Below, in pieces: positions 1 through 6,467 of a stretch of 8,440 bases of DNA. The position numbers were made by a program, and so were the translations under genes. Below the pieces are notes generated by a model. It did no database searches. It was not told the DNA's origin and saw only the letters and a program-made list of their open reading frames with translations. Numbering within the stretch: the stretch's first letter is position 1; each line of letters opens with the position of its first letter. Source of the DNA: Zoogloeaceae bacterium (GTDB lineage: Bacteria > Pseudomonadota > Gammaproteobacteria > Burkholderiales > Rhodocyclaceae); NCBI GenBank assembly GCA_031273145.1, contig JAISSL010000044.1:1-8440 (forward strand). The letters run 5' to 3'.

Positions 1-128
1 TCCCTTACGTCAACGCATTATCAGGACAATGCAGGGAACAAATGATCTGTCCGGTTTTACCCGGTGGGGGACGTGATGAGACAGGCAGATTTGCGTTTGA
101 AATTCCTTCCCCGGTCAAACAGCTGGAG

Positions 129-629
129 TCAGTTGCAATAGACCGTTCCGTTGCCGGTGCAGACCTTGCCGTCATTTCGGATCAGGGTTCCCGCCTTGTT
201 CCGTACATAGGAACGCCCCTGGTTGTCGTAGCAGAATCCCTCATTGCAGGTGGTCTCGATTCCAGCAGCCCTGGTTTCTGGTTCGCGTGGCGTTTGCGCT
301 TTTGGTTTATCTGCCCTGACCGCGCCAGACCCATTCATCCCGGCTACGCTTGCGTCCCCCGATTTTGCGTCACTTGATGGCACGGAGGCGCGGTTTGGGG
401 CATCAAGCGGAGTGGCCTGAGCCTTTGTCCCTTGCTGTCCCGGCGTTGCGGGAGCGTTTGCTTTCTGCGATACCTGGTCGTCCTTGTAGATATTCTCCGT
501 CCTCGCGCCGTCGTCGCAGGGCATGTTTCGGTATTCCGTCCTGCCATCCGACGTACTGCATTTGAACACTTCCGCCTCTGCCGTGGGAAGCAGGAGAAGG
601 GTTGCGACGAGAAGCAATGCGGCTCTCAT
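129..629 (-). CDS. Exported DUF4124-domain protein with Cys-rich C-terminus
   Basis: This is a 166-residue protein of unknown function. Residues 1-19 form a signal peptide (MRAALLLVATLLLLPTAEA), with likely cleavage before EVFKC. Residues 20-40 match the start of a DUF4124 domain (EVFKCSTSDGRTEYRNMPCD), a small periplasmic domain with two cysteines. Residues of about 52-125 are an Ala/Pro/Ser/Thr-rich, probably disordered linker. The last 40 or so residues hold four more cysteines (CNEGFC, then KVC and YCN), which could form disulfides in the periplasm. I chose the ATG at 629 because GAGGAAA stands just upstream and a promoter ends about 20 bases before it. A longer reading would start at a TTG (686) that is itself part of the -35 box. 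The gene follows the 707-residue gene on the same strand after about 90 bases. No clear terminator is visible downstream (1-128). The family assignment is from memory of the motif; the function is unknown. Confidence 0.8.
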   Translation of the reverse strand: MRAALLLVATLLLLPTAEAEVFKCSTSDGRTEYRNMPCDDGARTENIYKDDQVSQKANAPATPGQQGTKAQATPLDAPNRASVPSSDAKSGDASVAGMNGSGAVRADKPKAQTPREPETRAAGIETTCNEGFCYDNQGRSYVRNKAGTLIRNDGKVCTGNGTVYCN

Positions 630-657
630 GATGAATTTCCTCAATGAATATGACGGT

Positions 658-686
658 ATTGTGCTACCGAAATAGGGGTTTGTCAA
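658..686 (-). promoter_or_regulatory. Sigma70-type promoter of the DUF4124 gene
   Basis: On the minus strand there is a perfect -35 box TTGACA (686-681), a 17-base spacer and a -10 box CACAAT (663-658, four of six consensus bases). Transcription would start near 650, about 20 bases before the ATG at 629. This means the gene can be expressed independently of the 707-residue gene upstream, and it rules out the TTG at 686 as the translation start. Confidence 0.65.
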
Positions 687-721
687 AGCGGGGAATCGGG
701 AATGGGAATCCGCCGAATGGT

Positions 722-2845
722 TCAGTAACCTGACTGTTCGGGAAAACTGCCGTGGGCAGCCGCATCCCGAAGCGACTCAGGCAAACGCCAGCGAAACAAT
801 TTGCCGCTGCTCATAGCCCAAAGTTCCGCGCCATTCCAGGAAAACGCCAGTCCAGATAGCTCGCCCTTGAATTGGGATGTATCCAAGCGGACGGGAGTAC
901 GCTTCTGCTTGATATCCCACAAGACAACCTGCGTGCTGGCGCCACTACCTTGACCACTCGACCCCAAGGCCAGGAATCTGCCGTTGGCTGATCGCGCGGC
1001 GGCTCGCAGTGTATTCGAACGTCCCAACAGCGCGGACAAGACATGTCCATCCTTCAGGTTGATTACGTGCATCCCCACGAAAGGATCGTCGTTACGGTCG
1101 CCGGGGATGGGACGTAGCGCGGGCGGTATGTCCCCATCATTATATATGAACCCGGTGGCAATCCAGTTTGCTTCTGGCGAGCCAATCGGCGCTGCCACAT
1201 GCCACATGCTGCCACCGTTGGGTCTCGGCGTCACCCATGCCCGTATGACGCGACCACTCTCTGCGTCAAGCTCGGCGACCCCATACGAATCCTCCACCCA
1301 AAAGGCTTTGGCGTCACGCCAGAGCGCCAGTTTGTAGACTCCCATTATTGAGCTCCTTGCGGAAGCAAACACCGGCTTGAAAACCCACGGCTCATTCTCC
1401 GCAGTGGGGGACGTCGTTGGACGTAATACATAGAAATCGAGTATTGCGGGCAATTGATCGCCCGCCAATATCCAGCTTTTACCAGCGAGAGGATTTTTGC
1501 CCACCTCAGGCCACATAACCGTGCGGCGCGTAATCTTGCGTGTTTTGACATCGTAGGAGGTCAGTTCATTGACTTCACGCTCCAGTGTCCCACCGGCAAA
1601 CCATACCGTATGTCCGTCGGCGCTCAGGAATGATGAGCGCACATCCCCGCCCCGCCAGATCGCCTCTGCCTGCCAAATGCCAGCGGCTTCATGAAAGCGC
1701 CAAACACCGCATGGCTGCTTGCTGCCGTCCCACACCTCTACGCTGAATACCAAATCGCCATCGGGTAACACAAGCAGTCTTCCCGGATAGATGTTCGGAT
1801 AGCGATACGTAGCGCGTGGGTCAATTACCAGCGCATCCAAACTAAAACCCTGCCCCGCGATGAGGGGCGCATCCGCATCGGGCGCGGTCAACATCAACTC
1901 TGGCGCGACCTTCGGCGGCTCAACAGGTTGTACCCATGCTAACGGAAAATCTGCAATTTCCACTTTCCCCGGCAACCCGGCAAGCGCGTCCCGCAACGCG
2001 ATGAAAACTGAAGCAGGCACAATATAGTCACGACTGTAAGGCAAGGGACCACAACCTGGAAAGAAACACCACTCCCCAAAAATAAATTTTTTAAACTCAC
2101 GCCAGTTGGAATACTCTGGATTGGGATAACTGTCTGCCCCCTTCATAACAATGATGGTTGTCGGCTGTCCGAACATTGCTGTGGCATCAATCAGCCAAAT
2201 GACGATTTCGCTGGCACGACTGCCGGTGAGACCGTAGCTCTTTTTCCTTGTAGCAAACAATTGGTTATAACGGTTATCGAAACTTTTGAACTGGATATGA
2301 CTATTTGAGCCGGTGTTCACGTTTGCGCGTTCCAGCGCGAACAGATGCTCCATTTCCGCAGGCAGAATCGCCCCCTGTTCAACCGCCTGCTGTAATCGCG
2401 GCAGGGAAGGATTCGCCAGTTCATCGCGCAAATCGGGGCGATGCGACAGCAATACCTTGTCCCAGACGGCAGCCTCGTAATCTACCCACCATATTTCTTT
2501 ACGCCAGTAGTGCACGTTTTCAAGCGAACCACTGGGTTTCGCCTCGAACTTGAATCCCCCTAGCCGCTTCAGTGCCTGCTGCACTGCGGGTTGAACCTGC
2601 TCGAAAGGCGCGTCAACGCGCAGTTGAACCGTGCTGGCCACATCTGCGGCATCGCCTCTCTCCCAGAGCAGAATCTCTTCCTTCCGCCCGGAGGCAACCA
2701 CGGCGCGTTTGGGGAATTTCGTTGCGGATTCAATCCGCCAGCGCGCACCATCAACCGTCGTCTCTGGAATCGGCTCCGCCAGACCTAAGTGCGATACCGC
2801 CCCCGCGAACAGGCAAACCGCCATTCTTGCAATGTCCTTACGCAT
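722..2845 (-). CDS. Exported 707-residue protein with WD40/propeller-like C-terminal half
   Basis: I do not recognise a named family. Residues 1-23 look like a signal peptide (ending SHLGLA, then EPIPETT), so the protein is probably periplasmic or surface-exposed. Residues 30-300 are a mixed alpha/beta region rich in Trp and aromatic residues (for example HYWRKEIWWVDYEAAVW at about 112-128), with a CFFPGC segment near 260-265. A Pro-rich linker (QPVEPPKVAPEL, about 306-317) leads to residues 330-690, which carry repeated beta-strand patterns of the WD40/quinoprotein-propeller kind: LSADGHTVWFAGG (408-419), ARSANGRFLALGSS then VVLWDIKQ (617-647), and FSWNGAELWAMSSGKLFRWRL (668-688). These repeats are degenerate. 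The ATG is preceded by AAGG at a spacing of 7. The gene is divergent from the tRNA-Lys gene and heads a two-gene minus-strand group with the DUF4124 protein. A sensor, binding or scaffold role is possible, but nothing in the sequence fixes it. Confidence 0.85.
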   Translation of the reverse strand: MRKDIARMAVCLFAGAVSHLGLAEPIPETTVDGARWRIESATKFPKRAVVASGRKEEILLWERGDAADVASTVQLRVDAPFEQVQPAVQQALKRLGGFKFEAKPSGSLENVHYWRKEIWWVDYEAAVWDKVLLSHRPDLRDELANPSLPRLQQAVEQGAILPAEMEHLFALERANVNTGSNSHIQFKSFDNRYNQLFATRKKSYGLTGSRASEIVIWLIDATAMFGQPTTIIVMKGADSYPNPEYSNWREFKKFIFGEWCFFPGCGPLPYSRDYIVPASVFIALRDALAGLPGKVEIADFPLAWVQPVEPPKVAPELMLTAPDADAPLIAGQGFSLDALVIDPRATYRYPNIYPGRLLVLPDGDLVFSVEVWDGSKQPCGVWRFHEAAGIWQAEAIWRGGDVRSSFLSADGHTVWFAGGTLEREVNELTSYDVKTRKITRRTVMWPEVGKNPLAGKSWILAGDQLPAILDFYVLRPTTSPTAENEPWVFKPVFASARSSIMGVYKLALWRDAKAFWVEDSYGVAELDAESGRVIRAWVTPRPNGGSMWHVAAPIGSPEANWIATGFIYNDGDIPPALRPIPGDRNDDPFVGMHVINLKDGHVLSALLGRSNTLRAAARSANGRFLALGSSGQGSGASTQVVLWDIKQKRTPVRLDTSQFKGELSGLAFSWNGAELWAMSSGKLFRWRLPESLRDAAAHGSFPEQSGY

Positions 2846-2956
2846 TCAAATGCCTTTGTGATAAATCCACCAGCAAAGATATTACCATGTTCCCGTTTAT
2901 GACCAGAGTACAGATGGGCAGCAAGCGGAGAACCATGACTTTGTGTCTATTGCCTG

Positions 2957-2985
2957 TTGCCAAGAGAATGCCGCTTCTGTATGAT
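2957..2985 (+). promoter_or_regulatory. Promoter of tRNA-Lys
   Basis: A -35 box TTGCCA (2957-2962), a spacer of exactly 17 bases and a -10 box TATGAT (2980-2985) stand directly before the tRNA. The expected start of transcription, about seven bases after the -10 box, falls at or within a base or two of the mature tRNA 5' end (G2992). No GC-rich discriminator of the classic stringent-control kind is seen between the -10 box and the tRNA (GTACCT). Confidence 0.7.
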
Positions 2986-2991
2986 GTACCT

Positions 2992-3067
2992 GGGTTGTTA
3001 GCTCAGTTGGTAGAGCAGCGGACTCTTAATCCGTAGGTCGCGAGTTCGAGCCTCGCACAGCCCACCA
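2992..3067 (+). tRNA. tRNA-Lys (anticodon CTT)
   Basis: The 76 bases fold into a full cloverleaf. The acceptor stem is GGGTTGT (2992-2998) with ACAGCCC (3057-3063), including one G-T pair. The D arm is GCTC/GAGC. The anticodon stem is GCGGA (3018-3022) with TCCGT (3030-3034), around the loop CTCTTAA with anticodon CTT at 3025-3027. The T arm is GCGAG-TTCGAGC-CTCGC. The discriminator base is A3064 and CCA is encoded at 3065-3067. It decodes AAG lysine codons. It stands alone, with its own promoter and terminator. Confidence 0.97.
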
Positions 3068-3094
3068 GACACCTATCCGCACAATTCCGATATA

Positions 3095-3135
3095 GTCCGG
3101 CAAGCCTTCGATAATCAAGGCTTCTGGACTTTTTC
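3095..3135 (+). terminator. Intrinsic terminator of tRNA-Lys
   Basis: The core stem is AAGCCTT (3102-3108) with AAGGCTT (3117-3123) around an eight-base loop. It is extended, after a C-C mismatch and a bulge, by GTCC (3095-3098) pairing with GGAC (3126-3129). The run TTTTTC follows immediately at 3130. It lies 28 bases after the tRNA CCA end, in the right orientation. Confidence 0.85.
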
Positions 3136-3289
3136 TTTTCGGCCTGGTTCCATTTATTTCGTTGCCATCCGCTTTGCCCCGGATGTTCTCGCCGCCTTCA
3201 AGGCAACCGGCAAAGGCGGGCAAACCCGCGTCAATAACGTCATGCCAATCTGAAAGGCGCGGTCGTTGGGCTTCATATTCCCCTCCCAA

Positions 3290-3318
3290 TTGGGCGGCGC
3301 GGGTTAGCGTGGTACAGT
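3290..3318 (+). promoter_or_regulatory. Possible promoter of the 66-residue gene
   Basis: TTGGGC (3290-3295), a 17-base spacer and TACAGT (3313-3318) match the sigma70 layout, with three of six and four of six consensus bases. A start near 3325 would leave a leader of about 75 bases before the ATG at 3399. Palindromes overlap both boxes. Because the individual boxes are weak, this is a plausible rather than firm call. Confidence 0.35.
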
Positions 3319-3325
3319 ACACGCT
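3306..3325 (+). promoter_or_regulatory. Operator-like inverted repeat over the -10 box
   Basis: The sequence AGCGTGGTACAGTACACGCT is an inverted repeat: AGCGTG and TAC on the left are complementary to GTA and CACGCT on the right, around a central A, with one extra G (3312) in the left arm. Its nine-base arms straddle the proposed -10 box of the downstream gene, a usual place for a repressor operator. No regulator gene is adjacent, so the role is an inference. Confidence 0.35.
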
Positions 3326-3398
3326 TGGTCGGCATCCCGCCGCAAGAACGGAACGCTTGCCAAGACCCGATAACAACAAATCAAGAAAGGAATTCCCC

Positions 3399-3599
3399 AT
3401 GACTAGTCCCAATTTTTCAAACGAACCGGAAGTGAATGCGTTACTTTTACTCACGAAGATTCTTTCAACGCAGACGAACTTTCTGGGGCCGCGAACAGGC
3501 GTTAGCGGACAAACCGGAAGAGATGCAGGGCAGCACATCACTGACCTTTACGATCATCTTCTGGATTACTTTCGCAAGAACCAGAAAAAGCATTTATGA
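3399..3599 (+). CDS. Small orphan protein (66 aa)
   Basis: I do not recognise a family. The ATG at 3399 is preceded by AAGAAAGGA with a spacing of 7 to 8, a strong ribosome binding site that decides this start over longer in-frame readings into non-coding-looking sequence. The product has no signal peptide and no membrane segment. Residues 11-25 (EVNALLLLTKILSTQ) look like an amphipathic helix. A Gly/Thr-rich turn (GPRTGVSGQTGRDAG, 30-44) follows, then a second likely helix (about 45-64: QHITDLYDHLLDYFRKNQKK) with a basic end. This helix-turn-helix-like hairpin of two helices could mediate protein contacts. A promoter-like sequence precedes the gene and a large hairpin follows it, suggesting a monocistronic unit. 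It is probably a real gene, but its role is unknown. Confidence 0.65.
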   Translation: MTSPNFSNEPEVNALLLLTKILSTQTNFLGPRTGVSGQTGRDAGQHITDLYDHLLDYFRKNQKKHL

Positions 3600-3613
3600 T
3601 GCTTAACTACTGA

Positions 3614-3670
3614 AGCGCGTAGCGAATGGCGTCGTGGAGGCCGTCGTTTCTGCTACGCGCTATCCTTTTT
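3614..3670 (+). terminator. Probable intrinsic terminator / large hairpin after the 66-aa gene
   Basis: Perfect ten-base arms AGCGCGTAGC (3614-3623) and GCTACGCGCT (3652-3661) enclose 28 bases. Five T residues (3666-3670) follow after ATCC. The long loop and the four-base gap before the T tract make it imperfect as a terminator. It could also be a dyad acting on the nudJ promoter just downstream. Confidence 0.5.
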
Positions 3671-3690
3671 GCAATCGCCATCGGCAAGAC

Positions 3691-3718
3691 CTGCAAGCCC
3701 CGCAGGACGGCGTACAAT
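3691..3718 (+). promoter_or_regulatory. Possible promoter of the nudJ-mnmA operon
   Basis: A good -10 box TACAAT (3713-3718, five of six bases) lies 30 bases before the nudJ ATG. The best -35 candidate is the poor CTGCAA (3691-3696) at a spacing of 16. Its position between the preceding hairpin and nudJ supports it. Confidence 0.4.
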
Positions 3719-3747
3719 GCGCTTTTTTCGTTCCCCAAAAGACTGCC

Positions 3748-4203
3748 ATGTCAAACCACATCTGGCATCCCCATGTCACTGTCGCCGCCCTGGCCTTTCA
3801 GGACAATCAATTTTTGCTGGTGGAAGAAGAAATCAGGGCAAGCATCTACTTGAACCAGCCCGCCGGTCATCTGGAACCGGGAGAATCCCTGATCGAAGCC
3901 GTGGCAAGGGAATGTCTGGAAGAAACGGGTTACCACTTTCGCCCGACCGCTCTTGTCGGCATTTACCAATGGGCGCTCCCGGCAGAAGACATCACCTATC
4001 TGCGCTTCTCCTTCGCGGGCGATGTGCTAAAACATGAGCCGGATCGTCCCCTGGATCACGGGATCATTGCGCCGCGCTGGCTGACCCTGGAGGCAATCCG
4101 CGCCTCGAAAGAACGACATCGCAGCCCCATGGTTCTGCGCTGTGTCGAGGACTATCTGGCCGGACATCGCCTGCCCCTCACCACCATCACCCATTACGCA
4201 TGA
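3748..4203 (+). CDS. nudJ: Nudix hydrolase, NudJ-type phosphatase
   Basis: This 151-residue protein carries a perfect Nudix box at residues 40-62: G40-HLEPG-E46, seven residues, then R54-E55-C-L-E58-E59-T-G61-Y, with the acidic residues that bind the catalytic divalent metal. The N-terminus (HPHVTVAALAF), NQPAGHLE, and the C-terminal RSPMVLRCVEDYLAGHRLPL closely parallel E. coli NudJ (YmfB), which hydrolyses nucleoside di- and triphosphates and thiamine pyrophosphate (HMP-PP). The start at 3748 is chosen because it gives the usual length and N-terminal motif. An upstream GTG at 3634 would lie in the hairpin and add unrelated residues. The ribosome binding site is weak. In E. coli nudJ also precedes mnmA, so the order is conserved, but here another gene lies between them. 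The stop overlaps the next start as ATGA (4200-4203). Confidence 0.92.
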   Translation: MSNHIWHPHVTVAALAFQDNQFLLVEEEIRASIYLNQPAGHLEPGESLIEAVARECLEETGYHFRPTALVGIYQWALPAEDITYLRFSFAGDVLKHEPDRPLDHGIIAPRWLTLEAIRASKERHRSPMVLRCVEDYLAGHRLPLTTITHYA

Positions 4204-4769
4204 AACCCGCCTTCTCCCGCTTTCTGTTTTTGCTGGCGTTTTTTACGAGCGGCCTCGCCGCCCAAGCCCATGCGGAAGACGCCATCGAAATCTGCTTCAA
4301 TTACAGTTGCCGCACCCAACAGCCGGTTGTGTTCGCGCCGGAACCCTTTAACGCCATCCTTCAGGAACTCGCCCGCACAGAAGACGCGGAATCCGAACGC
4401 GCCGCACTGGCAACCGTCGTCGGGAATCTCTACGCGCTGGCGGCAGAACAAACGCCCATCGGCAACGACAAGGGCGGCAATTACGCCGACGATGGCGTCT
4501 GGGGACGGATGGACTGCATTGACCATTCCACGACCACGACCCGCTTCCTGAAACGCATCGAAGCCGAAGGCGCTTTGCGCTGGCATCGGGTACTGGAACC
4601 CGCCCGCAGGGCGCGATTTTTCCTTTTTCAGCACTTTTCCGCCGTCATTGAGGAAACTGGCGAGACCGGCAGGCGTTACGCGGTGGATAGCTGGTTTGTG
4701 GATAACGGCAAACCGGCGGTCATTCTGCCGCTGAAAGACTGGATGAAGGGAGCGGGGCCGAATGTCTGA
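4200..4769 (+). CDS. Exported protein with a possible Cys-His-Asp (transglutaminase-like) triad
   Basis: This 189-residue protein has no name that I know. Residues 1-25 are a clear signal peptide ([25 protein letters not shown], cut before EDAIE). Two cysteines follow in ICFNYSCRT (32 and 37). The rest resembles the core of transglutaminase-like cysteine peptidases: Cys106 in [15 protein letters not shown] at a helix start, His145 in QHFSAVIEE, and Asp163 in [13 protein letters not shown], in the order and rough spacing of a C-H-D triad. The assignment rests on this motif pattern, not on a database match. The ATG overlaps the nudJ stop by four bases and its end overlaps the mnmA start by eight bases, with no ribosome binding site of its own, so it is probably translated by coupling. 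It would act in the periplasm, unlike its cytoplasmic operon partners, so its link to them may be only co-expression. Confidence 0.85.
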   Translation: MKPAFSRFLFLLAFFTSGLAAQAHAEDAIEICFNYSCRTQQPVVFAPEPFNAILQELARTEDAESERAALATVVGNLYALAAEQTPIGNDKGGNYADDGVWGRMDCIDHSTTTTRFLKRIEAEGALRWHRVLEPARRARFFLFQHFSAVIEETGETGRRYAVDSWFVDNGKPAVILPLKDWMKGAGPNV

Positions 4770-5868
4770 CCGGAAAAAGCACGTCATCGTGGGGCTTTCC
4801 GGCGGCGTGGATTCTGCCGTCGCCGCGCTCCTCCTGCAACAGCAGGGGTATCGCGTGACCGGACTCTTCATGAAGAACTGGGAAGACGATGACGACGACG
4901 AATATTGCGCGTCCCGTCAGGATTTGATTGATGTCGTCAGTATTGCCGACAAGCTCGGCATGGAGGTGGAAGTGGTCAATTTCGCCGCCGAATACCGGGA
5001 ACGGGTGTTCGCCGAATTCTTGCGCGAATATCAGGCAGGCCGCACCCCCAACCCGGACGTGCTCTGCAATTCCGAAATCAAGTTCAAGGCATTTCTTGAC
5101 CACGCCCTGCAACTGGGCGCCGACTATATTGCTACCGGGCATTACGCCGGGGCGCGGGAATTTGCCGGACGCTATCAACTAATGCAGGCCGAGGACGGCA
5201 CGAAAGACCAGAGCTATTTTCTCTATCGGCTGAATCAAACGCAGCTTGGCAAAACCCTGTTTCCGCTCGCCAACCGCTACAAGCGCGAAGTCCGCCAGAT
5301 TGCCGCCGAGGCCGGTCTGCACGTCGCGCTCAAGAAGGATTCCACCGGCATCTGTTTTATCGGCGAGCGTCCCTTCAAGGCGTTTCTTTCCCGCTACCTG
5401 CCGCCGAAAAAAGGCGAAATTCGCCGTCTGGACGATGGCAAACTTTTGGGTGAACACGATGGCTTGATGTACCACACCATTGGACAGCGAAAAGGTCTGG
5501 GTATCGGCGGACAAAAGGAAACCGGACAAGGCGGCGCGCACGAAGCCTGGTTCGTCGCGGGCAAGGATATGGCGCAGAATGTGCTCTACGTCGTGCAGGG
5601 ACATGAGCATCCGGCCTTGCGGCACGATACGCTAACCGCCTGCCAGATCACCTGGATTGCGGGCGAAGCGCCGCGCGCGCACTTGGTTTATAGCGCAAAG
5701 CCGCGCTATCGGAGTGAAGACGCGCCCTGCGAAATCCAGCAGATAGACGGAACCAGTTGCACTATCCGTTTTGCCCAGCCGCAATGGGCCTTGACTCCCG
5801 GTCAGTCGGTCGTGCTCTATGAGAGCCGCGTCTGCCTTGGGGGCGGTATCATTGAAAATGTCCTGTAG
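4762..5868 (+). CDS. mnmA: tRNA-specific 2-thiouridylase MnmA
   Basis: MnmA uses ATP to adenylate U34 in the anticodon of tRNA-Lys, tRNA-Glu and tRNA-Gln with UUN-type anticodons, and inserts sulfur delivered by the Tus relay, giving s2U34. The 368 residues match the family length. The PP-loop motif SGGVDS is at 13-18. [11 protein letters not shown] (36-46) follows, then the nucleophilic Cys102 in [17 protein letters not shown] (126-130), [10 protein letters not shown] (145-154) and the persulfide-forming Cys198 in [13 protein letters not shown]. The C-terminal beta domain ends [11 protein letters not shown]. It overlaps the preceding gene by eight bases, with GGGAG at a suitable distance inside that gene. 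Upstream are nudJ and the exported protein. All catalytic residues are intact, so it should be functional. The neighbouring tRNA-Lys(CTT) has C34 and would not be a substrate. Confidence 0.98.
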   Translation: MSDRKKHVIVGLSGGVDSAVAALLLQQQGYRVTGLFMKNWEDDDDDEYCASRQDLIDVVSIADKLGMEVEVVNFAAEYRERVFAEFLREYQAGRTPNPDVLCNSEIKFKAFLDHALQLGADYIATGHYAGAREFAGRYQLMQAEDGTKDQSYFLYRLNQTQLGKTLFPLANRYKREVRQIAAEAGLHVALKKDSTGICFIGERPFKAFLSRYLPPKKGEIRRLDDGKLLGEHDGLMYHTIGQRKGLGIGGQKETGQGGAHEAWFVAGKDMAQNVLYVVQGHEHPALRHDTLTACQITWIAGEAPRAHLVYSAKPRYRSEDAPCEIQQIDGTSCTIRFAQPQWALTPGQSVVLYESRVCLGGGIIENVL

Positions 5869-5871
5869 ATA

Positions 5872-5900
5872 TTGGTGAAAATCCAAGTCTCCCGTAAAAT
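5872..5900 (+). promoter_or_regulatory. Promoter-like sequence before the HTH-Sel1 gene
   Basis: TTGGTG (5872-5877), a 17-base spacer and TAAAAT (5895-5900, five of six consensus bases) lie just after the mnmA stop. The start would be near 5907, giving a leader of about 27 bases. The -10 box sits in the loop of a small CCCG/CGGG stem (5891-5894 and 5901-5904) followed by TTTT. That could also be read as a weak terminator, but a four-pair stem makes the promoter reading more likely. Confidence 0.5.
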
Positions 5901-5933
5901 CGGGTTTTCGCGTATCTGTTTTGGTTTTTGCCC

Positions 5934-6398
5934 ATGTCCATCATCAGTCTGGAAACCACCATTGCCCTGACCGGCCTTTCCCGCCGCACCCTCTGGCGAC
6001 GCCTTTCGGAAGGCGTGTTGCAGAAGATTGATCTGGCGGAAACCGGCAACGGCAAGGCGCGTACCTGGCTGGATATGTCCGAGGTACTCGCCCTTGCCAA
6101 TCTCACGCTGGATGAAGCGCAAATCCAGCTTCTCAGACGCGCAGACCACGACGACGCAGAGGCGCAACTGGAAATGGGACAGTTCTTTTACGAGCTGGAA
6201 CGCTTTGAAGCCGCCTTTTACTGGTTTTCGCTGGCCGCCAACCGGAACAGCGCCGACGCGATGACCCTGCTTGGGCGCTGCTACGCCGAAGGCATCGGCA
6301 TCAAAAAGGAAGAGGAACTCGCGCTGATGTGGATTGCCAAAGCCGCCGCGCTCGGCAACAACATCGCGCAAAAACAGATGCAGGGCTTGCGAAGCTAG
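5934..6398 (+). CDS. Helix-turn-helix / Sel1-repeat protein
   Basis: This 154-residue protein joins two parts. Residues 1-52 (ISLETTIALTGLSRRTLWRRLSEGVL, then a strand pair and WLDMSEVLAL) look like a winged helix-turn-helix of the MerR/excisionase kind, with SRRTLWRRL as the recognition helix. Residues of about 72-140 are Sel1-type (TPR-like) repeats: EAQLEMGQFFYELERFEAAFYWFSLAA, then NSADAMTLLGRCYAEGIGIKKEEELALMWIAKAAALG, a near-perfect second repeat. No signal peptide is present. I chose the ATG at 5934. A TTG two codons upstream is possible but unsupported, and no strong ribosome binding site is visible. It lies 65 bases after mnmA on the same strand, with a promoter-like sequence between. 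A DNA-binding protein with a Sel1 interaction module is a reasonable reading, but whether it still binds DNA is unproven. Confidence 0.85.
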   Translation: MSIISLETTIALTGLSRRTLWRRLSEGVLQKIDLAETGNGKARTWLDMSEVLALANLTLDEAQIQLLRRADHDDAEAQLEMGQFFYELERFEAAFYWFSLAANRNSADAMTLLGRCYAEGIGIKKEEELALMWIAKAAALGNNIAQKQMQGLRS

Positions 6399-6467
6399 GC
6401 GCGTTTTGCTGCCCCATTTGTTGCGTCCCCTACGGGTTTTTCAATGTGAAGTACCAGTAAACAGTCC

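Larger units (their letters stand above)
3068..3398. other. Intergenic stretch between tRNA-Lys and the 66-residue gene
   Basis: I see no convincing gene in these 331 bases. They hold the tRNA terminator (3095-3135), a tight hairpin with a CAAA tetraloop (GCGGG 3216-3220, CCCGC 3225-3229) that lacks a T tract, a 10-base perfect palindrome CCCAATTGGG (3285-3294), and a larger imperfect palindrome (3306-3325) overlapping a promoter-like sequence for the downstream gene. The open frames across this stretch on both strands have no family signature, and one of them reads through the antisense of the tRNA. Confidence 0.6.

Noticed and set aside
1..128. A gene in the first 128 bases
   Set aside because: No frame on either strand shows a start with a ribosome binding site or a recognisable domain. 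A CCGG/CCGG stem near 50-65 lacks a T tract and is not called a terminator.
684..686. TTG at 686 as start of the DUF4124 protein (185 residues)
   Set aside because: The TTG is part of a perfect -35 box, and the signal peptide and ribosome binding site fit the ATG at 629.
3026..3541. A 171-residue minus-strand frame ending VRGSNSRPTD
   Set aside because: Its C-terminal end is the translated antisense of tRNA-Lys (WAVRGSNSRPTD is a well-known artefact), and the rest has no family features and is antisense to the 66-residue gene.
4194..5178. Minus-strand frames antisense to the exported protein and mnmA
   Set aside because: They are shadows of strongly supported plus-strand genes, caused by the high-GC codon pattern, and have no recognisable domains.
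6427..6441. CCC-CTAC-GGG followed by TTTTT as a terminator for the HTH-Sel1 gene
   Set aside because: Only three base pairs form the stem, too weak to call despite the T tract.
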